This document shows positions 19,276-27,263 of a stretch of 64,000 bases of DNA, piece after piece. The stretch spans positions 806,001 to 870,000 of the forward strand of contig NZ_BAABJY010000001.1 of NCBI RefSeq assembly GCF_039543545.1. The letters run 5' to 3'. This DNA is from Luteimonas vadosa. GTDB taxonomy: Bacteria > Pseudomonadota > Gammaproteobacteria > Xanthomonadales > Xanthomonadaceae. Position 1 is the first letter of the stretch. Each line of letters begins with the position of its first letter. The notes beneath the pieces are model-generated. The model did no database searches. It was not told the origin of the DNA and saw only the letters and a program-made list of their open reading frames with translations. Both the position numbers and the translations under genes were made by a program.

Positions 19276-19491
19276 TCAGTACAGGCGCTGGCGCTTGGTG
19301 ACGTCGCGCGAGGTACGGCGGGTCTGGCGCTTCACCGCGGCGGCGGCCTTGCGCTTGCGCTCCTGGGTCGGCTTCTCGTAGAACTCGCGCTTGCGGGTTT
19401 CGGCGAGGACGCCGGCCTTCTCGCAGGTGCGCTTGAAGCGGCGCAGCGCAAACTCGAAGGGCTCGTTTTCGCGGACTTTGACGCTTGGCAT
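19276..19491 (-). CDS. rpsU: 30S ribosomal protein S21
   Basis: The 71-aa product is ribosomal protein S21, which joins the small subunit late and helps initiation. It matches the family along its whole length: MPSVKVRENEPFEFALRRF, KRTCEKAGVL, REFYEKPTQERKRK and the basic C-terminus. Start and stop are unambiguous. It opens the minus-strand block rpsU-yqeY-yihY-dnaG and is divergent from tsaD, the classical arrangement. Confidence 0.98.
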   Translation of the reverse strand: MPSVKVRENEPFEFALRRFKRTCEKAGVLAETRKREFYEKPTQERKRKAAAAVKRQTRRTSRDVTKRQRLY

Positions 19492-19542
19492 GGAATCTCC
19501 GGATCGATAGGTCACCGGGGCCTTCCCTCCGGCGAGCCGCGT

Positions 19543-19572
19543 ATGATAGCGGTTCCCAACGCAACGGTGCAA
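19543..19572 (-). promoter_or_regulatory. Candidate promoter of rpsU
   Basis: On the minus strand TTGCAC (19567-19572) and TATCAT (19543-19548) are separated by 18 bases, giving a leader of about 45 bases before rpsU. The same AT-poor gap also holds TATGAT on the plus strand (19542-19547), a possible -10 box for tsaD, so the two promoters would overlap back to back. Confidence 0.42.
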
Positions 19573-19623
19573 GCAAGCGCCGGCCCGGGCGCGCCAGCCA
19601 GGCGCCCGCCGACGCCGTCCCCC

Positions 19624-20670
19624 ATGCGCATCCTCGGCATCGAAACCAGCTGCGACGAGACCGGCGTGGCCGTCTACGACACCTCCCGGGCCGGGAGCGC
19701 GGGCCTGCGCGCCCATGCCGTCTACAGCCAGGTCGCCCTGCACGCCGAGTACGGCGGCGTGGTGCCCGAGCTGGCCAGCCGCGACCATGTCCGCAAGCTG
19801 CTGCCCCTGGTGCGCCAGACCCTGGCCGGGGCCGGGCTGGGGGTCGGGGACCTCGACGGGGTCGCCTACACCGCCGGCCCGGGACTGGTCGGCGCGTTGC
19901 TGGTCGGCGCCGGGGTGGCGCGATCGCTGGCCTGGGCGCTGGACGTACCGGCCATCGGCGTCCACCACATGGAGGGCCACCTGCTGGCGCCCTTGATGGA
20001 GGATCCCGATCCCGTCCACGGCAGCCCGGAGCCGCCTTTCGTGGCCCTGCTGGTCTCCGGTGGCCACACCCAGCTGGTGGCGGTCGAGGCCATCGGCCGC
20101 TACCGCCTGCTCGGCGAGACGCTCGACGACGCGGCCGGCGAAGCCTTCGACAAGACCGCGAAGCTGATGGGCCTGCCGTATCCGGGTGGGCCGCAACTGG
20201 CGGCCCTGGCCGAAACCGGCGCACCGGGCGCGTACCGGTTCTCCCGGCCGATGACCGATCGCCCCGGCCTGGATTTCAGCTTCAGCGGACTCAAGACGCA
20301 GGTGATGCTGGCCTGGCGCGACAGCGACCAGTCCGACGCCACGCGCGCGGACATCGCCCGCGGCTTCGAGGATGCGGTGGTGGAGACGCTGGCGATCAAG
20401 TGCGAACGGGCGCTGGACGCGGCCGGCTGCGGGACCCTGATCGTCGCCGGCGGGGTCGGGGCCAACAAGCGCCTGCGGGCGCGGCTCCACGAGATGGCGG
20501 CCACGCGCGGCGGCCGGGTGTGCTTCCCGCGCATGGAGCTGTGCACCGACAACGGCGCGATGATCGCCTACGCCGGCGCCCTGCGGCTCCAGGCCGGGCA
20601 GCACGACGACGCCAGCGTGCACGTGGCGCCGCGCTGGGACATGGCGCTGCTGCCGGCGATCGCATGTTAG
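19624..20670 (+). CDS. tsaD: tRNA N6-adenosine threonylcarbamoyltransferase TsaD
   Basis: TsaD (348 aa, Kae1/Gcp family) transfers the threonylcarbamoyl group to A37 of tRNAs that read ANN codons, working with TsaB, TsaC and TsaE. The ASKHA-fold signatures are complete: MRILGIETSCDETGVAV, the metal-binding HHMEGH (H-x3-H), LLVSGGHTQLV, LGETLDDAAGEAFDKTAK, and the final VAGGVGANKRLR and CTDNGAMIAYAG. The start at 19624 is the ATG directly before the conserved MRILGIE. It is divergent from rpsU. A cupin gene of different base composition follows 44 bases downstream. Confidence 0.97.
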   Translation: MRILGIETSCDETGVAVYDTSRAGSAGLRAHAVYSQVALHAEYGGVVPELASRDHVRKLLPLVRQTLAGAGLGVGDLDGVAYTAGPGLVGALLVGAGVARSLAWALDVPAIGVHHMEGHLLAPLMEDPDPVHGSPEPPFVALLVSGGHTQLVAVEAIGRYRLLGETLDDAAGEAFDKTAKLMGLPYPGGPQLAALAETGAPGAYRFSRPMTDRPGLDFSFSGLKTQVMLAWRDSDQSDATRADIARGFEDAVVETLAIKCERALDAAGCGTLIVAGGVGANKRLRARLHEMAATRGGRVCFPRMELCTDNGAMIAYAGALRLQAGQHDDASVHVAPRWDMALLPAIAC

Positions 20671-20714
20671 GCGTCACAGGAACCCTCCCTAGCGGCCCAC
20701 CACGCAGGTACGAC

Positions 20715-21197
20715 ATGCCCGATACCTATCCGCACATCCTCCGCAAAACCGAAATTGATGCAGCGGAGTTTTCTTTCTCGCACCCGTGGAACCCGAAGTC
20801 AGGAATCGTCGGGACGATGATGGGACGCCTGGCTGGTCTCGAGCGAACCGGCGTCAGTCTCGTCAGACTCCCTCCGGGCAAGGAGTCTTTCGCCTACCAC
20901 ATGCACCATCGGGAGGAAGAGTGGGTTTATGTGCTTTCGGGAAAAGCGGTTACGACGATCGATGGTCAGGAGTACGTACTAGACGAGGGTGACTTCGTGG
21001 CCTTCCCCACCCCGTCGGTCGCCCACATCATGGCCAACCGCACCGATCAAGAACTAACCTACCTGATGGGTGGCGAGAACTTGCCTGACGAAGTGGCCGA
21101 CTTCCCAACGCTCGACCGGCGGATGGTCAAGCTCAACAACGAACTCAGTATCTACAAGCTGTCCGATGGTCAGCCGTTCTTCGAAGGTGACGCCTGA
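20715..21197 (+). CDS. Cupin-domain protein
   Basis: The 160-aa protein is a single cupin (conserved double-stranded beta-helix), likely cytosolic. The metal-binding residues fit the cupin pattern: HMHHREEEWVYVLSG provides two His and a Glu, and TPSVAHIM supplies the later His. The substrate is unknown. Base composition differs from the surroundings: the 60 bases at 20761-20820 contain 34 G/C (57%), against about 70% in typical neighbours. It also separates tsaD from folB. Together these suggest a later insertion. An upstream ATG inside the tsaD end (about 20664) is in frame but less likely than 20715. Confidence 0.85.
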   Translation: MPDTYPHILRKTEIDAAEFSFSHPWNPKSGIVGTMMGRLAGLERTGVSLVRLPPGKESFAYHMHHREEEWVYVLSGKAVTTIDGQEYVLDEGDFVAFPTPSVAHIMANRTDQELTYLMGGENLPDEVADFPTLDRRMVKLNNELSIYKLSDGQPFFEGDA

Positions 21198-21341
21198 CCA
21201 TTCGTTCTAGCCGAACCCGCATCGGCGCGGCGCCTAAGCGCCTGCCTTCGGCTATATTGCGCCCAGTCGCCGCCCCGATTCCGGGCGGCCTAACTCAGGT
21301 GATGTCGCCCGCAGGCGAGCGGTGCGCGGGCGCGCCGCTCC

Positions 21342-21347
21342 TACAAT
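21342..21347 (+). promoter_or_regulatory. -10 box upstream of folB
   Basis: TACAAT lies about 25 bases before the chosen folB start. It overlaps an alternative ATG at 21346, so transcription starting from it would exclude that codon. No clear -35 element is seen. Confidence 0.4.
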
Positions 21348-21372
21348 GAGCGCCTGCGAGACGGGGACGGAC

Positions 21373-21765
21373 ATGGGCCAGGGCAACGACGACAACGCGC
21401 GCGCCGACATGGTGTTCATCGAGGGCCTCGAGATCGAGGCGCTGATCGGCATCTACGACTGGGAACGGCGCATCCGCCAGCCCCTGCGCTTCGACCTGGA
21501 AATGGAATTCGACAATCGCAAGCCGGCCGCGAGCGACGCCATCGCCGATACCCTGGACTACAAGGCGGTGAGCAAGCGCCTGATCGAGTACGTCTCGCAA
21601 TCGGGTTTCGGACTGGTGGAGACGCTGGCCGAGCGCTGCGCGGAGCTGGTGCTGCGCGAGTTCGACGTCGCGCGCGTGCGGCTGAAGCTGTCCAAGCCCG
21701 GCGCGGTGCGTGGCGCGCGCGCGGTCGGCGTGGCCATCGAACGCAGGCGGTCTGGCGCGGGTTGA
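21373..21765 (+). CDS. folB: Dihydroneopterin aldolase
   Basis: FolB (130 aa with this start) converts 7,8-dihydroneopterin to 6-hydroxymethyl-dihydropterin and glycolaldehyde in folate synthesis. Family signatures are clear: VFIEGLEIEALIGIYDWER near the N-terminus, then DTLDYKAVSKRL, FGLVETLAERCAELVL, and VRLKLSKPGAVRGARAVGV at the end. Three ATGs are possible (21346, 21373, 21409). The middle one has GGGGACGGAC before it and lies after a plausible -10 box; the last would give the usual length of about 118 aa but lacks a ribosome binding site. FolK is two genes downstream. Confidence 0.93.
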   Translation: MGQGNDDNARADMVFIEGLEIEALIGIYDWERRIRQPLRFDLEMEFDNRKPAASDAIADTLDYKAVSKRLIEYVSQSGFGLVETLAERCAELVLREFDVARVRLKLSKPGAVRGARAVGVAIERRRSGAG

Positions 21766-21806
21766 TGCGCGCGGGTCGCGACGGGCGGCCGATCGGACGC
21801 ATCGAC

Positions 21807-21812
21807 TAGACT
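21807..21812 (+). promoter_or_regulatory. Possible -10 box close to the mechanosensitive channel start
   Basis: TAGACT ends 7 bases before the ATG at 21820, so a transcript from it would be nearly leaderless. The evidence is only the box itself. Confidence 0.25.
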
Positions 21813-21819
21813 TCGGGCG

Positions 21820-23112
21820 ATGCAGGGCTTCCTCGACGAACTTCCGAACGCGTTCCCGGGCGGGATCGCCGCCGAATCCTGGTGGATCCTCGGCGCGATC
21901 GTGCTGGTGGCGCTGGTCGTGGGCTGGATCACGCACCGCGTGTTGCCGCGGCTGGCGCGCAGGCTGGTCGAGGCTTCGGACACGCAGTGGGACGACGCCA
22001 TGCTGGAGCACGGCGTGCTGCGCCAGCTTGCGCACCTCGCGCCGGTGCTGGTGCTGTACCTGGGCATCGATGCGATCCCCGGTCTGGCCGATGCGCACGT
22101 GGACCTGGTGCGCAAGGGGCTGCTGCTGGCCATCGTGTATTTCGTCGCGCGCACGCTGAGCCGGTTCCTGTCGGCCTGCAATGACATGTACACCAACCAC
22201 GGCGGCACGCGCCGCCGCCCGATCAAGGGCTACGTCCAGCTCGGCAAGCTGGTCGTGTACCTGGTGGCGTTGATCCTGGGGGTGGCGATCCTGATCGAGC
22301 GATCGCCGCTGCTGCTGCTGTCGGGCATCGGTGCGCTGGGCGCGGTGCTGATGCTGGTGTTCAAGGACACCATCCTGTCGCTGGTGGCCAGCGTGCAGAT
22401 CGCGTCCAACGACCTGCTGCGCATCGGCGACTGGATCGAGATGCCGTCGCTGGGCGTGGACGGCGACGTGGTCGACATCGCCCTGCATACGGTCAAGGTT
22501 CAGAACTTCGACAAGACCATCGTCACCATCCCGACCCACCGCCTGATCGACGACAGCTTCAAGAACTGGCGCGGCATGCAGGACGCCGGCGCCCGCCGCA
22601 TCAAGCGGGCGCTCAACCTCGACCAGACCTCGGTGCATTTCCTCGACGCAGACGAGCGCCAGCGCCTGTCGCGATTCGGCCTGCTCGACGACCATTTCCA
22701 GCGGATGCGCGAGCGGCTGGAGGAGTGGAACGCCGAATTGGCCGACAGCGACCCGGTCAACACCCACCGCCTGACCAACATCGGCTGCTTCCGCGCCTAC
22801 GTCGCCGCCTACCTGCAGGCCAACCCGCGCATCGACACGGACAAGACCCTGATGGTGCGGCAATTGGCGCCCTCGGCGACCGGTTTGCCGCTCGAGCTGT
22901 ATTGCTTCGCGGGGACCACGAACTGGAGCGAGTACGAGGACATCCAGGCGGACATCTTCGACCACCTGCTCGCGATCCTTCCGGAATTCGGCCTGTCCCT
23001 GTTCCAGCAGCCCACGGGCTTCGACCTCGCCCGCCTGGCCCCGTCGCGCGAGGCGCCACGCGACGAAGCGCAGCAGGACGGCAGGCGGGAAACACCGGAA
23101 GACCCGGCGTAG
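21820..23112 (+). CDS. MscS-family mechanosensitive channel (YbdG-like)
   Basis: The protein (430 aa) is an inner-membrane channel that should open under membrane tension and release solutes. It has about five hydrophobic helices in the first 190 residues, the last being the glycine/alanine-rich pore helix LLSGIGALGAVLMLVFKDTILSL, followed by the MscS beta domain with NDLLRIGDWIEMPSLGVDGDVVDI and VQNFDKTIVTIPTHRLIDDSFKNWRGM. Length and the long C-terminal part match the YbdG/MscM-type group rather than short MscS. It lies between folB and folK, and its stop is 3 bases before the folK start. Confidence 0.92.
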   Translation: MQGFLDELPNAFPGGIAAESWWILGAIVLVALVVGWITHRVLPRLARRLVEASDTQWDDAMLEHGVLRQLAHLAPVLVLYLGIDAIPGLADAHVDLVRKGLLLAIVYFVARTLSRFLSACNDMYTNHGGTRRRPIKGYVQLGKLVVYLVALILGVAILIERSPLLLLSGIGALGAVLMLVFKDTILSLVASVQIASNDLLRIGDWIEMPSLGVDGDVVDIALHTVKVQNFDKTIVTIPTHRLIDDSFKNWRGMQDAGARRIKRALNLDQTSVHFLDADERQRLSRFGLLDDHFQRMRERLEEWNAELADSDPVNTHRLTNIGCFRAYVAAYLQANPRIDTDKTLMVRQLAPSATGLPLELYCFAGTTNWSEYEDIQADIFDHLLAILPEFGLSLFQQPTGFDLARLAPSREAPRDEAQQDGRRETPEDPA

Positions 23113-23115
23113 GCC

Positions 23116-23610
23116 ATGGCGCGCGCCTGCCTCAGCCTCGGCAGCAACGTCTCGCCCGAAGCCAACCTGCGCTCGGCGATCGCCGCGCTGCGGGCGCGGT
23201 TCGGTCCGTTGCTGCTGTCGCGGGTCTACCGCACCGGGGCGGTCGGGTTCGACGGCGCCGATTTCCTCAACGCCGCGGCCGTGGTCGAGACGGTCATGGA
23301 CCCGCTCGCGCTCGATGCCTGGCTGCACGGGCTGGAGGATGCGCACGGACGGGACCGCGCCGCGCCGCGCTTCGGCGACCGCACGCTGGACATCGACCTG
23401 GTGCTGTACGACGACCTCGTGCTCGAAGGGCCGGGGCACCTGCGGCTGCCGCGCGACGAGTTGCGCCACGCCTTCGTGCTGCGGCCTCTGGCGGAGATCG
23501 CGCCCGGGATGGTCGAGCCGCGCAGCGGCCGCACGCTGGCGCAACTGTGGGCGGAGTCACCGGAACGCGACGCGCCGATGGTGGAAGTCGAGGGTTTCGG
23601 CGCGGACTGA
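23116..23610 (+). CDS. folK: 2-amino-4-hydroxy-6-hydroxymethyldihydropteridine pyrophosphokinase
   Basis: FolK (HPPK, 164 aa) transfers pyrophosphate from ATP to 6-hydroxymethyl-dihydropterin, the step after FolB. The sequence begins ACLSLGSNVSPEANLRSAI and contains the ATP and magnesium signature RFGDRTLDIDLVLYDD, then LRLPRDELRHAFVLRPLAEIAP. Start and length fit the family. It follows the mechanosensitive channel gene with 3 bases between them, so it is likely co-transcribed from a promoter further upstream. Confidence 0.96.
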   Translation: MARACLSLGSNVSPEANLRSAIAALRARFGPLLLSRVYRTGAVGFDGADFLNAAAVVETVMDPLALDAWLHGLEDAHGRDRAAPRFGDRTLDIDLVLYDDLVLEGPGHLRLPRDELRHAFVLRPLAEIAPGMVEPRSGRTLAQLWAESPERDAPMVEVEGFGAD

Positions 23611-23718
23611 CGCGAACCTCGCCCAACGCCGCGGACCGCGCGTGCAGGTGACTTCCGGCGCTTGCGCGCCCCGCGCCAGCGGTTGCACGATGCGGGCAAC
23701 GCTTGGGGAGTCATCGCG

Positions 23719-24552
23719 ATGTTCGAGAAATTCTCGCGCAGCTGGGCGCTGGTGAAGGCCAGCGCGGCGGTCCTGCGCTCCGACAGGGAGCTGATGCTGT
23801 TTCCGTTGCTGTCCGGCGCCGCGACGCTGGTGGTGCTGGCGACCTTCCTGCTGCCGATGTTCGCGCTGCGCATCTTCGATGGCGGGTTCAGTGCAGGCGC
23901 GGCGATCTTCGGCTTCCTGTTCTACTTCTGCCAGTACAGCGTGATCATCTTCTTCAACTGCGCGCTGGTGGGCGCGGCGCTCATCCGCCTGGAGGGCGGC
24001 GACCCGACCGTGCGCGACGGTTTCGACGCGGCGAAGTCGCGGCTGCCGGCGATCTTCGGCTACGCCGCCATCGCCGCCACCGTCGGCGTGTTGCTGCAGG
24101 GGCTCAAGGGTCGCGACAACAATGTCCTGGTGCGCCTGGTCGGCAGCGGGCTCGGCGTGGCGTGGACGCTGGCGACGTTCCTCGTCGTCCCGGTCCTGGT
24201 CAGCCGCGACATCGGGCCGATCGATGCGCTCAGGCAGAGCGTCGACCTGCTCAAGCGCACCTGGGGAGAGAACGCCGTGGGCCAGGTCGGCATCGGCGCC
24301 GCCTTCGGCCTGCTGACCGCGGCGATGGTGCTGGTCGGCGTGGGCCTGGTCGTACTGGCCGCGCAGGCCTCGGTCGCGCTCGCCGTGGTCGTCGCCATCG
24401 TTGCCGGCCTGGCGGTGCTGTTGCTGGGCATCTACCAGGCCGCGCTCAGCGGCGTCTATTCGGCGGCCCTGTACCGTTACGCGGTCTCGCACGAGACGCC
24501 GGCGGGATTCAAGGGCGTGGCACTGGAGCAGGCCTTCGTCCCGAAGGCATGA
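23719..24552 (+). CDS. DUF6159-like polytopic membrane protein
   Basis: The product (277 aa) has five or six hydrophobic helices and no export signal. It begins MFEKFSRSWALVKASAAVLRSDRELMLFPLLSG, a stretch typical of a widespread membrane family (DUF6159, by recollection), and has LEGGDPTVRDGFDAAKSRLPAIF in a central loop. The ATG at 23719 has GGGGAG about 8 bases upstream; the in-frame ATG at 23662 adds an Arg-rich stretch and is rejected. Function is unknown. It sits between folK and a convergent pteridine reductase gene, but nothing in it suggests a folate role. Confidence 0.85.
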   Translation: MFEKFSRSWALVKASAAVLRSDRELMLFPLLSGAATLVVLATFLLPMFALRIFDGGFSAGAAIFGFLFYFCQYSVIIFFNCALVGAALIRLEGGDPTVRDGFDAAKSRLPAIFGYAAIAATVGVLLQGLKGRDNNVLVRLVGSGLGVAWTLATFLVVPVLVSRDIGPIDALRQSVDLLKRTWGENAVGQVGIGAAFGLLTAAMVLVGVGLVVLAAQASVALAVVVAIVAGLAVLLLGIYQAALSGVYSAALYRYAVSHETPAGFKGVALEQAFVPKA

Positions 24553-24666
24553 CCGGCGCCGCTCAGCGTCCAGGCCCCTGGTCGACGCACGGAACAGCCG
24601 TGCAGCCGAGCTGTGGTGGGCGAGGGCAGCGGCGGCATGCGATGGCGTGCCGCGGCGCGCGATCCC

Positions 24667-25407
24667 TCAGGGTTCCAGCAAGCGCCCGCCGTCGAGCCGG
24701 ATGACCTGGCCGGTGGTGTAGGTGGCGCGGGCCAGCAGCCAGTGCACCGCGTCGGCGACTTCGTCGGGCGTACCGGTGCGTGCCAGCGGCGTGCGCGACA
24801 GCAACGCGGCCTTGCGTTCGTCGCCGTCGTCGTTCTCGGCCCACAGGATCGCGCCCGGCGCGATGGCGTTGACCCGCACGGCCGGCGCCAGTTCCAGCGC
24901 CAACGCGCGCGTCGCCATGACCAGCGCGGCCTTGCTCATGCAGTAGATGGGGTGGTCGCGCAGGGGGCGATCGGCGTAGATGTCCACGAGGTTCACGATC
25001 GCGCCCCTCGAGGCGCGCAAGTGCGGGGCGGCCGCCTGCGACAGGAAGAAAGGCGCGCGCGCGTTGGCGCCGAACAGCGCGTCCCACTGGGCCGGCGTCG
25101 CATCGACGAGCGGCGTCGGGAAGAAACCGGAGGCGTTGTTGACCAGCCCGTCGAGTCGGCCGAAACGTCCGATGCAGCGCGCAACCAGTTCCGGCAGGCG
25201 GTCGAAATGACCCAGGTCCGCCTGCAGGACCAGCGTGCTCCCGGCGCGGAGCGCCTCGAGTTCGGCCGCCAGCGCCTCCATGTCCGCTGCCGAGTCGCGA
25301 TAGTGCAACGCAAGGTCGTGGCCTTCGGCGTGCAGGCGGCGCGCGATGGCGGCACCGAGGCGGCGGGCGGCACCGGTGACCAGCGTGACGGGGCGGGGCG
25401 TCTCCAT
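24667..25407 (-). CDS. Pteridine reductase (FolM-like short-chain dehydrogenase)
   Basis: This NADPH-dependent short-chain dehydrogenase (246 aa) probably reduces dihydro-pteridines. The cofactor motif reads TGAARRLGAAIARRL: the Arg in TGxxxRxG instead of TGxxxGxG marks the PTR1/FolM branch. The NNASGFF motif, the Asp in LVDIYADRP, and the catalytic YCMSK (Tyr-x3-Lys) are present, followed by RVNAIAPGAILWAE and a C-terminal QVIRLDGGRLL. The ATG at 25407 gives the right domain start. It lies near folB and folK and is divergent from the MidA-like gene, which supports a folate or pterin role. Confidence 0.9.
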   Translation of the reverse strand: METPRPVTLVTGAARRLGAAIARRLHAEGHDLALHYRDSAADMEALAAELEALRAGSTLVLQADLGHFDRLPELVARCIGRFGRLDGLVNNASGFFPTPLVDATPAQWDALFGANARAPFFLSQAAAPHLRASRGAIVNLVDIYADRPLRDHPIYCMSKAALVMATRALALELAPAVRVNAIAPGAILWAENDDGDERKAALLSRTPLARTGTPDEVADAVHWLLARATYTTGQVIRLDGGRLLEP

Positions 25408-25561
25408 GGCGGACACGATACCGTCATCGCCGCGCGCTGTGTTCGCACCGTCGGCACGCTCCGTGGACCCTCGTCGTGCGGCGGCAACCGGTGGGGGAAG
25501 CATCGCGTCGCTCCTGCACGGCCGGATCGTTATCCTGTGCCGCCAGCCCCGGGATTCCTCG

Positions 25562-26746
25562 ATGCCGCCCTCCCACGCCCTCGATGCCGACGCGCAGGCG
25601 CACAGCGACCAGCTGCGCGCGCTGATCGCCGCGCAGATCGCGCAGGCCGGCGGCGCGATCCCGTTCTCGCGGTTCATGGAGCTGGCGCTGTACGCACCCG
25701 GCCTGGGCTACTACAGCGCCGGGGCGACCAAGTTCGGTCGCGCCGGCGATTACGTCACCGCGCCGGAGCTGGGCACGCTGTTCGCCGAATGCGTGGCCGA
25801 GGCCCTGGCACCGGTGCTCCGCCAACTCGGCGGGGACGCGCAGTTCGTGGAGATCGGCGGCGGCAGCGGCGCCTTCGCCGAGGCGGCCATCAAGCAGCTG
25901 ATGGCGCTCGACGCGATGCCCGCGCGCTACGCCATCCTCGAACCCAGCGCCGACCTGCGCCAGCGGCAGCATGACCGCCTGCAGCGCACGTTGACCCCCC
26001 CGGTGTTCGAGCGCGTGGCCTGGCTGGACGGTCCGGTGCAGGAGCGCTGGCATGGCGTGCTGTTCGCCAACGAGGTGATCGATGCGCTGCCGACCCCCCG
26101 GTTCGCGCTGCACGGGGGCGAGGTCCACGAGGAGCACGTCGCGCTGGACGGCGAGGGCACGTTCGTGCGCGTCGACCGGCCGGCCGACGCCTTGCTGACG
26201 GCGGCGGTGCGCCACGTGGAGCGACAGCGCGAGTCGCCGTTCGCCGACGGCTATCGTTCCGAGTTGCTGCCGCAACTGCCGTACTGGCTGCAGGCGGTAA
26301 TGGGCGGGCTGGGCGCTGGGGCGATGCTCTTCGTCGACTATGGCTACCCGCGCCGCGAGTATTACGCGCCGGAGCGACGCGACGGCACCCTGCGTGCATT
26401 CCATCGCCACCAGCTGGTCGAGGACGTGACCGCCCGGGTGGGATTGCAGGACATCACCGCATCGGTCGATTTCACCGCGCTGGCCGAGGCCGGCACAGGT
26501 GCGGGATTCGAGTTCGCCGGTTACTGCTCGCAGGCGGGGTTCCTGATCGGGAACGGCCTGGAGCAGCGGCTCGCGGAACAGGAAGCGCGCGCGCCCGACG
26601 AGCAGGCGCGCTATGCGCTGCGCCAGCAGGTGCAACGCCTGACCCTGCCCGGCGGGATGGGCGAGCGCTTCCAGGCCATGGGTTTCGATCGCGATGCGAC
26701 GCTGGGCGCGGCCTTCCTGGCCGGCGACCTGAGCTTCCGTCTGTAG
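25562..26746 (+). CDS. MidA/NDUFAF7-type SAM-dependent methyltransferase
   Basis: The protein (394 aa) belongs to the DUF185 family, whose mitochondrial member NDUFAF7 methylates an arginine of a complex I subunit. Signatures include IPFSRFMELALYAPGLGYYS, GRAGDYVTAPELGTLFAECVA, the SAM-binding VEIGGGSGAFAEA, ILEPSADLRQRQ, FANEVIDALPTPRF, and LFVDYGYPRREYY. The bacterial substrate is not known. The ATG at 25562 matches the start of conserved sequence; a TATCCT box about 30 bases upstream may be its -10. It is divergent from the pteridine reductase gene and 8 bases ahead of the VanZ-like gene. Confidence 0.92.
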   Translation: MPPSHALDADAQAHSDQLRALIAAQIAQAGGAIPFSRFMELALYAPGLGYYSAGATKFGRAGDYVTAPELGTLFAECVAEALAPVLRQLGGDAQFVEIGGGSGAFAEAAIKQLMALDAMPARYAILEPSADLRQRQHDRLQRTLTPPVFERVAWLDGPVQERWHGVLFANEVIDALPTPRFALHGGEVHEEHVALDGEGTFVRVDRPADALLTAAVRHVERQRESPFADGYRSELLPQLPYWLQAVMGGLGAGAMLFVDYGYPRREYYAPERRDGTLRAFHRHQLVEDVTARVGLQDITASVDFTALAEAGTGAGFEFAGYCSQAGFLIGNGLEQRLAEQEARAPDEQARYALRQQVQRLTLPGGMGERFQAMGFDRDATLGAAFLAGDLSFRL

Positions 26747-26754
26747 CCGGGCCC

Positions 26755-27150
26755 GTGCGTTTGCGTAGCGCGCTCAAGCCCCTGCGCCACCGGTTGTTGT
26801 GGAGCGGGCTCTGGTCGCTGGCGATCGCGGTGGTCGTCGTCGCGTCGCTGTTGCCGGCAAGCGAGTTGCCGGCGGTGGCGGGCGGCGACAAGCTGCACCA
26901 CTTCCTCGCCTACTTCGTGCTCGCGGCCGCGGCCGTGCAACTGTACGCGCGCTGGCCTTCGCTGCTCGGCGCGGGGTTGGGCCTGGTGTTGCTGGGCATC
27001 GGACTGGAACATGCGCAGGGCGTGCTGACCGAGACGCGCCTGGCCGATCGCTGGGATGCGCTGGCGAACACGCTGGGCGTCATCGCCGGCCTCGGGACGC
27101 GGCTGACGCCGTGGCGCGATGCGCTGTTGCATCTCGATCGGCGGGACTGA
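26755..27150 (+). CDS. VanZ-like membrane protein
   Basis: This small protein (131 aa) has three or four hydrophobic helices and the VanZ-like pattern: LLPASELPAVAGGDKLHHFLAYFVLA, then LLGIGLEHAQ, and DRWDALANTLGVIAG. The VanZ-like family is often near lipid, cell-wall or exopolysaccharide genes, but its activity is unclear in most cases; teicoplanin resistance should not be assumed. It uses a GTG start 8 bases after the methyltransferase stop and should be in the same operon. Confidence 0.85.
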   Translation: MRLRSALKPLRHRLLWSGLWSLAIAVVVVASLLPASELPAVAGGDKLHHFLAYFVLAAAAVQLYARWPSLLGAGLGLVLLGIGLEHAQGVLTETRLADRWDALANTLGVIAGLGTRLTPWRDALLHLDRRD

Positions 27151-27263
27151 GCTACGGGGTCGCCGTGTCGACGAGGGGCGCGCGAGCCCGGGAATGCATT
27201 GTCCAAACCCGCCGGGCCTGCCGTGACGGCGCCGCGGCCGGGAAAGCGTCGAACGGCGGCGCC

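Noticed and set aside
26755..27150. Glycopeptide resistance role for the VanZ-like gene
   Set aside because: Only the fold-level VanZ pattern is present, without vanHAX or other resistance genes nearby.
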